From contig CAAGNP010000044.1 in assembly GCA_900771335.1 (NCBI GenBank), positions 1-64,000 of the forward strand: a stretch of DNA of 64,000 bases, in the 5' to 3' direction. Shown piece after piece: positions 8,814 through 18,543 of this stretch. The notes beneath the pieces are model-generated. The model saw only the letters and a list, made by a program, of their open reading frames with translations. It ran no database searches and was not told where the DNA came from. Numbering within the stretch: position 1 is the first letter of the stretch; each line of letters starts with the position of its first letter. Origin of the DNA: Rikenellaceae bacterium. GTDB taxonomy: Bacteria; Bacteroidota; Bacteroidia; Bacteroidales; UBA932. The position numbers and the translations under genes were made by a program.

Positions 8814-9422
8814 ATGAATAAGAAGATATTTGTAATATTATTGATGTTAATCCTCTCGTGTGCGGCAAATGCCCAGCGAATAAAGGCTGCATTTGGTGTG
8901 ACCGGCGGAGGTGTGGCCACTCAGATGATGACAGATCTGACACTTAACAAGCCGATGTACATCAGTGGTTATGGTGGCGCATTTGCTACTGTTAACTTCG
9001 GAAGTTCTATAGGGTTGAGAGGTGGTGCCAACTATTCTATGCAGGGGGCTGAATTATCTTTGAACGGAGTCCCTGTGCAGCTTAAGCAGTCCTACCTGAA
9101 TGTTCCTGTAGCATTTATGTATCACATAAAGAGCTTTATATCAGTGCAGGCAGGTTTTTATCAAAACATTCTTCTGACATCGTCTCTGACAGAGAAAGGG
9201 TTGGATCCATACACTTTATCACCTGATCCTGGTGCTTTAAAATATAATTTTGGAGCATTGGCTGGTATAGCGGTAAATATTGGGAGACTGGTATTTATCG
9301 ACATCAAATATAATCTGGGCTTAAGCAAATCATATGCTTCCATGGGGGTAGGATACCCTACCAACACCATTACCGTGGGAGTTGGCTTCAATATTATTTC
9401 TACAAGACAAACCATTTTCTAA
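8814..9422 (+). CDS. Outer-membrane beta-barrel protein (PorT/OMP_b-brl type)
   Basis: A 202-residue protein with a signal peptide ending NAQ and about eight amphipathic strands separated by Gly-rich turns (FGVTGGGVATQM, LRGGANYSMQGAEL, VQAGFYQNILL, IDIKYNLGLSKSY, ITVGVGFNIIS). This is the pattern of the small barrels common in Bacteroidota. The ATG at 8814 is chosen over the in-frame TTG at 8805 because it starts a normal signal peptide (MNKKIF). It follows the caspase gene by 25 bases and precedes the first giant lipoprotein by 18, so cotranscription is likely. It could anchor or export the neighbours, but nothing in the sequence proves that. Confidence 0.8.
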   Translation: MNKKIFVILLMLILSCAANAQRIKAAFGVTGGGVATQMMTDLTLNKPMYISGYGGAFATVNFGSSIGLRGGANYSMQGAELSLNGVPVQLKQSYLNVPVAFMYHIKSFISVQAGFYQNILLTSSLTEKGLDPYTLSPDPGALKYNFGALAGIAVNIGRLVFIDIKYNLGLSKSYASMGVGYPTNTITVGVGFNIISTRQTIF

Positions 9423-9426
9423 TGTA

Positions 9427-9434
9427 GGGGGGGG
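9427..9434 (+). repeat. G8 homopolymer in front of the first giant lipoprotein gene
   Basis: Eight G residues sit between the stop of the barrel gene (9422) and the ATG at 9441, 7-14 bases before the start. Homopolymeric G tracts are prone to slippage, and here a length change would alter the spacing of the translation initiation region. Confidence 0.6.
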
Positions 9435-9440
9435 ATAAAT

Positions 9441-12400
9441 ATGAGAAAGATACAAAACATAATAGTAACATCGTTTATAGCTTTTGTGGGCCTCCTTATG
9501 TTTGCTGAATGTAAAGTGAATGAGGCAGATATAAAAGGTGGATTGCCTTATGTGAGGTTGGCGCTTGCTGATACCTCTCTGGCAAAAACCGATCAGGTAG
9601 TGGATATCCCTGTGGAGACCAACAGACCATTGACCGTGGAGGTCGAATCCCTTCAGGGTAATTGGATATCTGGAGAGGTGACTGATGGTATCCTCCGTCT
9701 TACAGTAAGGGCAAATGATCTGGAAGTAGAGAGGATGGCTACATTGACCATAAGTACTACCAATAGAATAGCTGTAGCTACTTTATCAGTGCGTCAGGAC
9801 CCATCTGGACAGCTGACCATCGATGGGGATCTTATCTTGGGTAGTAAAGCTCTTGTAGCATCGAATACATATACCAAGACCACCAAAAATTTAATTTTGG
9901 CAGATGTGGTATCTATTTCGACAGCTGCTGCGAATATCTCTTCATCTACAGCTTCCAATGACGCTAAAGTGACAGAGTTCGGCACTACCAGAATAATGGC
10001 AGCTCCTTCAGATATTGACAATTCATCAATAGAACTTCTTAATAATCAAATCACAGAGGTGAGAGGAAAAGTCATTGTAGTACTTAATACAGAGGTGTCA
10101 GATCTGCCATTAGGTTTGATATCTGCCAATAATGTTGATAAAGTCTACTTTGATTACAACAAATTGAGGGAGCTTCCGGCGTCAAACAAGTTGTCCTCTT
10201 TGGATCTGGTAGAGTTGTCCCTTAAGGGAAATCCCATCACCGACATATCTAACTTATCCGGGTGTACTACCTTGGTGCATCTGGATCTATCTCATACTGA
10301 AGTATATGATTTGTCTGCCATACAGTCTCTTACAAATCTCAAAACACTCTCTGTGGCGGGAGCACCTATAAGTGTAACATATTATGAGATTTTTAAAGAG
10401 AAATATCCTAATATCATCGTAGATACCACAGGCATACAGAGCGACAAATCGCCCCTTCCTGAGGTAGCTATAGCAAATGTGGAAAATGTTTCGGAGACAT
10501 CATTCAAGATTACTGCAAAAGTGGATTATAAGGCCGGTAGCCAGCCATCAAAAGTTGGTTTCTACGTGGGAAAAGGGAGAGCTATTTCGGAGATGCAATT
10601 CGTGGAGTCTACCTTAAATTCTGATGGAACATTCTCCGCAGTTTATAATGGAGATATATTGTCAGACAATATTTACTTCTTCAGGGCATTTGCGGAAAAT
10701 AATGTAGGTGAAGGTTATAGCCGGATGGAATATTTCGGAAGCATTACAGTTAAGGAGGACGTGTATCTTAAGTCAAAATCAGAGATGCAGGAGTTCTTTG
10801 ACAATAACATATCACATATCGAAGGGTCTCTGTTTATCGGTAAGGCAGAGAGGACCCACAGCAGTCAGGCTATCAAACTGTCACTAGCTGATACTGTCCT
10901 TTACTTTGGACAGTCAGACATCGATAATCTGGACCATTTGATGAATCTGGTAAGCGTCAGTGGTGGTATCTATATTGGAAATACCTCTGTGACAGATATC
11001 TCTCACTTTGCAAATCTTGAGCACGCTGAGACTATATGGGCAAAAGGAAACAAACTGACCACTGTTCCTGACTTCTCTAAGGTGGATGGTCTCAATAGCG
11101 TAGATGTATCGAGAAACGTAATCTCGGATATAAAAACTGTATTGACATCAAAGATAGCGTCTCTATATCTTGGAGACAGTGATAATCCTTCATCAGAGAC
11201 CAATAATATAGGTATACTTAATGGCCTCGAGGGTATGACATCTCTCCGCTATCTTGATCTTAGTGGTCTCCCTATACATAAATGGCAGGTTGATTCACTT
11301 AGTGCCAAGATGCCTGGATGCGAAATGAAATTTGTATCCGGAGGAAGAGAGCCTATGCTTCCTACAGTGTCTAATAAGTCTATCAAATATGCAGATAATG
11401 GTGGAGTCATTCTATATGGTTACTTGGATAAAGCAGGTGCCAATACTATCGTAGAGCATGGGTTTTATTATGGTAAGGATATCAAATCTATGACTAAGGT
11501 TAAAGTCGGTGATAATCTTGCAGCTTCAAGTGAATACAGTGCAGAGATATCTCTAGCGGATAGTGCCAAATATTATTATCAGGCTTATGCGGTTAACTCT
11601 TTGGGAGAGTCCCATAGTGAGACTATCGGAGAATTCTCACTCAGTGCGATAGATTTAAGTGCGGCAGGACAGGCTAACTGTTATATAGTAAGCAATGCAG
11701 GTAGATATACCTTCAATCCTCATATCATAGGAAATGGTAAAGAAGGAATCATCAAAGGTGCAGGTTTCCATACAGAAGATGTAGAGATTAACCCTGTGTC
11801 AGCCAAGCTCCTTTGGGAAGAGAAAGAGGGTATGATAACAGAGGTTTCGTATCGATCAGGTTTGAAGGATGTCATCTTCACCACCAGTGGTGTAGAAGGT
11901 AACGCAGTGATTGCTGTTTGTGACGCCGATGGTACTATTCTGTGGAGCTGGCATATCTGGTGTACAGACAGACCGATAGAGCAAAAATATGTGAATAGTG
12001 CAGGAACTTTTTATGTGCTTGACAGAAATGTGGGGGCGATTAGGGCAGATAGAGGTACTGATGGTGAAATAGCGGAGTCATATGGATTGAAATATCAGTG
12101 GGGAAGAAAAGATGCGTTTCATCCCAATAACATAAAATCAATAAATGAAGATGTTGATATAGTTATGTCGGTGGAGAATCCTTTCTTAGTTGGAGGATGG
12201 GCAGCAAATAATAATCTGTGGTCTACAGATAATAAAACTATATATGACCCTTGTCCGTCAGGTTATGTTGTGGCATCTACTGATATTTGGAAAGGTTTTT
12301 CTGTTGCATGGATTAATGGTGTATTTGATAAAGGATGTAACTTCTATATTAACAATAATAGAACCGAGTCATCCTGGTATCCTGTAGATCCAGGAATGAA

Positions 12401-12584
12401 TTCGACATATATGTTTTCTGTGACAGCTGGGAATAAGTGTCAGTATGTCTATTTCTGTCAAACAGGTTTAGTCTTTAATCAATCTTCAGGTACAACTTGG
12501 CCTATTCGCTGTATGAAATTGGCAAGAATTGATAATGCTCCGGGAGGAGGTGAAGGTTATACAGGAGATGAATATGAATGGTAA
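9441..12584 (+). CDS. Surface lipoprotein: BACON, two leucine-rich blocks, Fn3-like domains and one WHIW/FISUMP-like module
   Basis: 1047 residues. A signal peptide with lipobox Cys (FAEC, residue 25) makes it a lipoprotein. A BACON-like domain (about 40-125) is followed by a leucine-rich block (about 205-330, LVELSLKGNPITDISNL), an Fn3-like domain (345-435) and a second leucine-rich block (440-625). A second Fn3-like domain (638-733) and one module (736-1023) follow. The module has landmarks ANCYIVS, ILWSWHIW, YVLDRNVGA, YQWGRKD, KTIYDPCPSGY and a final RCMK. The protein ends in an acidic tail, DEYEW. The module is the same as those repeated in the next two genes and resembles the C-terminal part of many Bacteroides fimbrillin-family and FISUMP proteins. 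It probably functions as an adhesin or binding scaffold outside the cell; no ligand can be named. Confidence 0.75.
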   Translation: MRKIQNIIVTSFIAFVGLLMFAECKVNEADIKGGLPYVRLALADTSLAKTDQVVDIPVETNRPLTVEVESLQGNWISGEVTDGILRLTVRANDLEVERMATLTISTTNRIAVATLSVRQDPSGQLTIDGDLILGSKALVASNTYTKTTKNLILADVVSISTAAANISSSTASNDAKVTEFGTTRIMAAPSDIDNSSIELLNNQITEVRGKVIVVLNTEVSDLPLGLISANNVDKVYFDYNKLRELPASNKLSSLDLVELSLKGNPITDISNLSGCTTLVHLDLSHTEVYDLSAIQSLTNLKTLSVAGAPISVTYYEIFKEKYPNIIVDTTGIQSDKSPLPEVAIANVENVSETSFKITAKVDYKAGSQPSKVGFYVGKGRAISEMQFVESTLNSDGTFSAVYNGDILSDNIYFFRAFAENNVGEGYSRMEYFGSITVKEDVYLKSKSEMQEFFDNNISHIEGSLFIGKAERTHSSQAIKLSLADTVLYFGQSDIDNLDHLMNLVSVSGGIYIGNTSVTDISHFANLEHAETIWAKGNKLTTVPDFSKVDGLNSVDVSRNVISDIKTVLTSKIASLYLGDSDNPSSETNNIGILNGLEGMTSLRYLDLSGLPIHKWQVDSLSAKMPGCEMKFVSGGREPMLPTVSNKSIKYADNGGVILYGYLDKAGANTIVEHGFYYGKDIKSMTKVKVGDNLAASSEYSAEISLADSAKYYYQAYAVNSLGESHSETIGEFSLSAIDLSAAGQANCYIVSNAGRYTFNPHIIGNGKEGIIKGAGFHTEDVEINPVSAKLLWEEKEGMITEVSYRSGLKDVIFTTSGVEGNAVIAVCDADGTILWSWHIWCTDRPIEQKYVNSAGTFYVLDRNVGAIRADRGTDGEIAESYGLKYQWGRKDAFHPNNIKSINEDVDIVMSVENPFLVGGWAANNNLWSTDNKTIYDPCPSGYVVASTDIWKGFSVAWINGVFDKGCNFYINNNRTESSWYPVDPGMNSTYMFSVTAGNKCQYVYFCQTGLVFNQSSGTTWPIRCMKLARIDNAPGGGEGYTGDEYEW

Positions 12585-12603
12585 TGCTTAGGAGGAGTTT
12601 ATT

Positions 12604-15600
12604 ATGAAAAAAGTATATATATATATTGCTGCACTGGTAGGTTTTCTGTCCATTATCTCTTGTACCCAAAGGGAGGAGGTAGACTTCCAGGAAATAAAAG
12701 TTGACAAAATCTTTTCTGCCTATATGGCGGATGATTCCATTACCAAAACGGTGATTGATGGCGAGATTGGGGACGAGTACAGAAAAACTTTATGGTTACC
12801 TGGCGATTCTGTGGGTATTGCTGCGGGATATGGAAAACCTGTAGAAAAATTTGTGAATACCAATACATCTGCGTCAGAACTTGCTTTATTGGAGGGTTCC
12901 ATTTCTTCTTCCGTTGAAAGCTATTATGCAATCTATCCTTACCATTCATCCTTAAAAATGGAATCAGGATTCTTTACATTTGATATTCCTGTCAATCAGA
13001 AATATCAAAAGAACTCTTTCGCACCCGATGCTGCCCCTATGGTGGCAATACTGGATATTGTTGAAACTGATCAAAATCTGTATTTCCAAAACCTTTGCGG
13101 AGTTCTTATTATAAATCTTACCGGTGAAGAGAAAGTCAAGTCTATTACATTTACAGGAAAGAATGAAACGGGTGAAAGTATGAAGGTAAGTGGCAGATGG
13201 AGCGTAGATATGACGTACACTGATAAACCTATAATAACCCCTACCGACTCATCATCTTCTTCGGTTACACTACAGTGCGAAGAGGGTGTGCAACTTGATC
13301 CGGTGGCCCCTACACCTTTCTATATAGTCCTCCCTCCGGCGGCCTATCACACATTCAGTGTGATGGTAACTACTACTGATGGCAAATTTATGATTAAAGA
13401 AGCTACTAAGCCATTGACCATCAAAAGGGCAAATGTCACCTCAGCTGCGCCATTGATTTACACTGAGTCAATAGGTATAGATTTGAGTGAGAGAGGCACA
13501 TCCAATAGTTATATTATTTCAGATCCTGGGGTGTATTCTTTTGATGCTTCTATAATAGGAAATGGAATCAGTGGTATAATTCCAGATGCAGGGTTCCATA
13601 CTGATGACCCATCCATTGTTCCGGTATCAGCTGATATTTACTGGTCAGATAGAATATCATTTATATCGTCCTTGTCTCTAGATAAGGAGTCTAAAAAGGT
13701 GACATTCTTATCGAATGGCGAAGAGGGAAATGCACTTGTTGCTGTAAGGGATGCTGAAGGCACAATATTGTGGTCATGGCATATATGGTGTACAGATTCA
13801 CCAGTAGAGCTTGAGTATGTAAATAGTGCAGGTGTTTTCTACGTACAAGATAGAAACATGGGAGCTATGAGAGCCGAATGCGGTACTGGAGAGCAGTGGA
13901 AAGAGTCGGTTGGTATGTTATACCAATGGGGAAGAAAAGATCCGTTTATTATTGGCAGTTCATTTGAAAAGGCTGACAATCTCGCAGCTGTAGAATATTA
14001 TATTAAAAATCCTAATGTTTTTGCTTATGTAGGTGAGTGGGATTATAATTTTACCAATAACTTCTGGGATTCAGACAAAAAAACTATTTATGATCCTTGC
14101 CCTGTGGGTTATAGAGTTCTAACACCTAATGCTGTTTTGGAATTGGAGAAGAAAGGTTCATATGACAAAGGTCTTAATGTTTTGTATGATAGTGTAAATA
14201 CCACTTGGTATCCGGCTACTCCAAATTATGATTGTTTTGGACAATATAGATTTACAGATAGTTATGGATACGTTTGGATATCTGATAGTGAATATATAAT
14301 ATCTATTGAAAATTCAGGACTTACTGCAAAATCAAATCACGGAAGATCCAAAGGAGATGCATATCCTGTGCGATGTATGAAGGATGAAAATTTTGTAGAT
14401 GCTACGCTTCCAACAGTAATTATAAAGGAGATAAAAAAATTATCTAATACATCAGTTTCTCTTGCCTCAAAGATTACTTCAGTAGGAAAATCAGAAATTA
14501 TAGAAAGAGGAGTGATTATCGGGACCACGCCTGAAGTGTCATTAACTAACGGGGTAGTGTATAAGAGTGATTCCAATGCTGAGGAGTTTAAAGTTGAGAT
14601 TACTGGTTTGGAGAGTGAAACCAAGTATTACGTAAAAGCATATGCAACCAATAGTAATGGAACAGCTTATAGCTCTGTTATGTTATTTATAACAGATTAT
14701 GGTCTTGATGAATTCAATCTAAGTGAAGCTGGTACTGCTAATAGTTATATAGTTTCCCAAAAAGGTAAATATCTCTTTGATGCATCTACGATAGGGAATG
14801 GTTATGCTGGTATCATTAGTGATGCAGGTTTTCACACTACATCTCCCCTTATTTATCCAACATCAATTGAACTGTTGTGGTCAGATAATGAGGAGTTATT
14901 GGGTAATATAGAGTATGATTCAGAAAGCTGTGCTGCAAAATTTACTTATATCGAAGGTGAGGGTAATGCTGTCATAGCAGCCAAGGATATAAATGGTAAT
15001 ATCATATGGAGCTGGCATATTTGGTGTACAGATAAGCCACAAATTCAGAAATATACAAATAGTGCTGGAACATTCTATGTTTTGGATAGAAATTTAGGTG
15101 CTACAAGAGCAGACAGAGGTACAGGTGATGAGTGGAAGGAGTCTATGGGAACCTTATATTTCTGGGGAAGGAAGGATCCATTTGGTGTAAATATCGGAAG
15201 CAGTGCAGGAGAGACTTTGACAATAGAGCAGACAATTGAAAACCCTCAAATAAGGCATAATACATCAAGATGGGCTCATGGAAATACTTCCTGGATGGCA
15301 CAACATATCCAGCAAGCTTGGAATAGTGAGCAGAAAACTATTTATGATCCGTGCCCGTTAGGATATATTGTGGCGTCATCTCAAATTTGGAAAGGATTTA
15401 CAACTACAGGTAAGTTGGTAAAAGATATGTCTGAAATCAACGCAAATGGGACTTATGATAATGGGTGGAATTTTTATATAGATGAAAGTAGGACTTTATC
15501 TGCTTGGTATCCTCTATCTCATGCATATGAATATATAGGTGGTAATTATTGTGAAATAAATCAGGGACATAATTCTGTATGGTCTTCAGATAATCTGTAT

Positions 15601-18531
15601 AACACTGATAGAAATGCGTTACGTTTGGTATATATAAATGAATACAACATATCAGTAGGTATTAATCCAACAGCAGATGGCTATGCTTTGCCAGTTCGCT
15701 GTATGAAGGATGAGGCTTACGTCAGTGCAGCATCTCCTATTGTTGCCATAAAGGAGATAAAAGAGATCTCAGCCACTACAGCGACATTAGTAGGTGAAGT
15801 GGTTTCTGCAGGTAATGGAGAAGTGACTGATAGGGGATTCATTTTGGGCTCGACACCTGGTATTTCATTGGAGAATGGGACAGTTTATAAGTGTGAATCT
15901 GGTGTAGGAGAATATAGTTTACCATTAGAAGAGTTGACCAGTTTTACCAAATACTACGTCAAAGCCTATGCTGTTAACGAATATGGAACATCTTACAGTC
16001 AAGTTCAGTCGTTTACGACAGACTATGAAGGAGATGCTATAAATTTGAGCATTGATGGTACAGCGAACACTTATTTGGTAAGAGACCAAGGTAGAGACTT
16101 TATCTTTGATGCCAGTGTCAAAGGAAATAGTACAGATATTGTTGGAAGTCCTGCTTCAGCAGAAGTGCTTTGGGAAACAAAGAATACTGATGAATCGGTA
16201 TCAAAAGGTGATATCATCTCATCAGTATCACTTATGGAAGGTGACTTTGTTCAGTTCTCTATCCCTAATGAGTATACCCCTGGTAATGCCTTGATCGCAG
16301 TCAAGGATGCAAATGGCGTTATTCTATGGAGTTGGCATATATGGGTGGCTGACTTTGATCCTGTAACTACGCAGCAGACATATCAGAGTGGAGCAGTGAT
16401 GATGGATAGAAATTTGGGAGCACTTAATGTAAAGGAGAATGATCCGAGAGCATATGGATTTTTGTATCAGTGGGGCAGAAAGGATCCAATGGGTGGAGTA
16501 GCTACTGCAAATTCTTTTGCCCAAACATATCCTGCAAATATATTTACAAGAGATGTTACAAACAGTATAACAGAGGCCATTCAAAATCCTACCCATTTTG
16601 GAAATACTCCATGGAGTACAGATAACACATTGTGGGCATCTGCGAAGACCAAGTATGACCCATGTCCTGTAGGTTGGAGGGTTCCTGATGGAGGACCAGA
16701 CGGTGTATGGAGTGGTTTTGGTGCATATTCACAAAATGTTACCAATGGTGCCTATTTTGATGCCCCTTATTCGACTCCTAAAGCATTTTATCCGAGAGGA
16801 GGTTATGGTTATTGTAACGATACAGATGTCTATTTCCATGGTAGTACTTCGTATCATTGGTCTTGTACCATTAATGGATCTGATGTGTACGATTTCCAGC
16901 TATGGAGTGGAGCGGGACTTCCTGAGGACAGCAGAGATAAACCATCTCTATTCAATGTCCGCTGCCAGAAGGATGAGGCCCAAAGTACAGTATCCATTCC
17001 TGCAGTACAGATTAAAGAGGTTAAAGATGTAACTCAGGATGGCGTAACAGTGGTATCAGAGGTGGTTAGAGATGGTCGTAGTAGTGTGATAGAGAAGGGA
17101 ATTCTGGTAGGTGAGACCTCCGATCTTACTATAGACAATGCACAAAAAGTCGTTAAGAGTGAATCGGAAGAAAATGAGTTCACACTTACAGTTAATGACT
17201 TGCTGGATGGTACTAAATACTATGTCAGATCATATGCTAAAAACAGTGCCGGAATAGGATATAGCGAGGCGAGATCATTCACTACAGTCTACTCTGGTAA
17301 TGTAAGAGATTTATCTGCTAACGGTACGGCCAATAGTTACATAGTTAACAAGTATGGTATTTACAGCTTTAATGCTACCGTGAAGGGTAACAGTACTACA
17401 CCCTTGGAGGCGACACCTGTTTCTGCAGAAGTTCTGTGGGAGACAAGGAATACATCAGAAAGCATAACAGTCGGATGTGTTGTTAAGGATGTGACATTTG
17501 AGGATGGTAAGGTCAAATTCACAACCACTGAAGATGTTACACCGGGTAATGCGTTGATAGCAGTAAAAGACGCAGATGGATATATTCTATGGAGCTGGCA
17601 TATCTGGGTAGTAGATTATAACCCAGCAGTACAGTATCACACTTATCCGAGTGGAGCTGTGATGATGGATAGGGACTTGGGAGCACTTTCAAATGGTACT
17701 GACGGTCAGTCAAATGGTCTGCTTTATCAGTGGGGAAGAAAAGATCCGTTTATGGCTCCTGTAGGAAACAGCATGTGTGCCACTACAGCACCAGAGAGTG
17801 CTATCAAGTATGAAAAGAGCAGCGCAGCCAAAGGCACACTGGAATATGTGGAGACAATCCCTACCACTATGTTGTATAATAATAACAGCAGACAGGATTG
17901 GCTATATGCCAGAGACCATACCCTTTGGGGTGCTGACAAGACGATGTATGACCCATGTCCTAAAGGGTGGAAAGTGCCGGACAGGAGTTATGGAGTCTGG
18001 AACAATCTCTCAAGTGTGCACTACTCAACCACCGGGTACTCTATAGATAACACTAATGCAGAATTCGGCAACGACTACTGGACATCCATCTCTCTTGAAA
18101 ATAATGAAAGGGCCTACTCGAAGAATGGCGATAGAGGAAAAGTGAGTCCAGCCAGAGTGAGATGTGTGATGGAGTCAGGGTTAGATATACAGATAGAGAC
18201 AATAGCCTCAGAAGATAAAAGTGTAAATGTAGTATCGAGTGTATCAAGTATAGCAGCTGAAAAGATTAAAGAATGGGGTGTGCTATGTTCTACATCTAAT
18301 ACGAATCTTTTGATAACCAGTGATGATGTATTTAATAGTGCAGATGGTGAAGCGGGAAAGAGCTTTGGCAAGTTTGAGCTATCATTAGATGGTCTTAATC
18401 CTAACAGTACATATTACTTAAGAGTGTATGTAGTTTCGGAAAGAGGTATAGAGTATAGTGATATCCACACATTCCAAACTAAAGTTTCCGGAGACAATGA
18501 GGACTTTGGTGATGAAGATTATGAATGGTAA
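12604..18531 (+). CDS. Giant surface lipoprotein: fimbrillin-like N-terminus and four WHIW/FISUMP-like modules
   Basis: 1975 residues. The lipobox is SIISC (Cys20). Residues about 30-290 resemble the N-terminal domain of fimbrillin/Mfa2-like proteins (TKTVIDGE, LWLPGDSVGI, YYAIYPY, NLCGVLIINLTG). Four modules start near residues 291, 700, 1144 and 1567, each with an ILWSWHIW strand, a DRN(L/M)GA motif, YQWGRKDP (FWGRKDP in the second) and KT(I)YDPCPxGW. They are separated by Fn3-like domains (near 600-695, 1045-1140, 1465-1560 and the C-terminal 1860-1960). Modules 1-2 are of one type (WHIWCTD, YVNSAG or YTNSAG) and modules 3-4 of another (WHIWV, SGAVMMDR). The protein ends DEDYEW, as does its upstream neighbour. 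Fimbrial tip or adhesin function is plausible, but no major fimbrillin or Mfa1 gene is present nearby. Confidence 0.75.
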   Translation: MKKVYIYIAALVGFLSIISCTQREEVDFQEIKVDKIFSAYMADDSITKTVIDGEIGDEYRKTLWLPGDSVGIAAGYGKPVEKFVNTNTSASELALLEGSISSSVESYYAIYPYHSSLKMESGFFTFDIPVNQKYQKNSFAPDAAPMVAILDIVETDQNLYFQNLCGVLIINLTGEEKVKSITFTGKNETGESMKVSGRWSVDMTYTDKPIITPTDSSSSSVTLQCEEGVQLDPVAPTPFYIVLPPAAYHTFSVMVTTTDGKFMIKEATKPLTIKRANVTSAAPLIYTESIGIDLSERGTSNSYIISDPGVYSFDASIIGNGISGIIPDAGFHTDDPSIVPVSADIYWSDRISFISSLSLDKESKKVTFLSNGEEGNALVAVRDAEGTILWSWHIWCTDSPVELEYVNSAGVFYVQDRNMGAMRAECGTGEQWKESVGMLYQWGRKDPFIIGSSFEKADNLAAVEYYIKNPNVFAYVGEWDYNFTNNFWDSDKKTIYDPCPVGYRVLTPNAVLELEKKGSYDKGLNVLYDSVNTTWYPATPNYDCFGQYRFTDSYGYVWISDSEYIISIENSGLTAKSNHGRSKGDAYPVRCMKDENFVDATLPTVIIKEIKKLSNTSVSLASKITSVGKSEIIERGVIIGTTPEVSLTNGVVYKSDSNAEEFKVEITGLESETKYYVKAYATNSNGTAYSSVMLFITDYGLDEFNLSEAGTANSYIVSQKGKYLFDASTIGNGYAGIISDAGFHTTSPLIYPTSIELLWSDNEELLGNIEYDSESCAAKFTYIEGEGNAVIAAKDINGNIIWSWHIWCTDKPQIQKYTNSAGTFYVLDRNLGATRADRGTGDEWKESMGTLYFWGRKDPFGVNIGSSAGETLTIEQTIENPQIRHNTSRWAHGNTSWMAQHIQQAWNSEQKTIYDPCPLGYIVASSQIWKGFTTTGKLVKDMSEINANGTYDNGWNFYIDESRTLSAWYPLSHAYEYIGGNYCEINQGHNSVWSSDNLYNTDRNALRLVYINEYNISVGINPTADGYALPVRCMKDEAYVSAASPIVAIKEIKEISATTATLVGEVVSAGNGEVTDRGFILGSTPGISLENGTVYKCESGVGEYSLPLEELTSFTKYYVKAYAVNEYGTSYSQVQSFTTDYEGDAINLSIDGTANTYLVRDQGRDFIFDASVKGNSTDIVGSPASAEVLWETKNTDESVSKGDIISSVSLMEGDFVQFSIPNEYTPGNALIAVKDANGVILWSWHIWVADFDPVTTQQTYQSGAVMMDRNLGALNVKENDPRAYGFLYQWGRKDPMGGVATANSFAQTYPANIFTRDVTNSITEAIQNPTHFGNTPWSTDNTLWASAKTKYDPCPVGWRVPDGGPDGVWSGFGAYSQNVTNGAYFDAPYSTPKAFYPRGGYGYCNDTDVYFHGSTSYHWSCTINGSDVYDFQLWSGAGLPEDSRDKPSLFNVRCQKDEAQSTVSIPAVQIKEVKDVTQDGVTVVSEVVRDGRSSVIEKGILVGETSDLTIDNAQKVVKSESEENEFTLTVNDLLDGTKYYVRSYAKNSAGIGYSEARSFTTVYSGNVRDLSANGTANSYIVNKYGIYSFNATVKGNSTTPLEATPVSAEVLWETRNTSESITVGCVVKDVTFEDGKVKFTTTEDVTPGNALIAVKDADGYILWSWHIWVVDYNPAVQYHTYPSGAVMMDRDLGALSNGTDGQSNGLLYQWGRKDPFMAPVGNSMCATTAPESAIKYEKSSAAKGTLEYVETIPTTMLYNNNSRQDWLYARDHTLWGADKTMYDPCPKGWKVPDRSYGVWNNLSSVHYSTTGYSIDNTNAEFGNDYWTSISLENNERAYSKNGDRGKVSPARVRCVMESGLDIQIETIASEDKSVNVVSSVSSIAAEKIKEWGVLCSTSNTNLLITSDDVFNSADGEAGKSFGKFELSLDGLNPNSTYYLRVYVVSERGIEYSDIHTFQTKVSGDNEDFGDEDYEW

Positions 18532-18543
18532 AAATGAAAAAGT

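Noticed and set aside
12604..18531. Repeats in the giant lipoprotein gene as a possible CRISPR or tandem satellite
   Set aside because: Repeat units are about 1.2-1.3 kb, diverged and in frame; they are protein modules.
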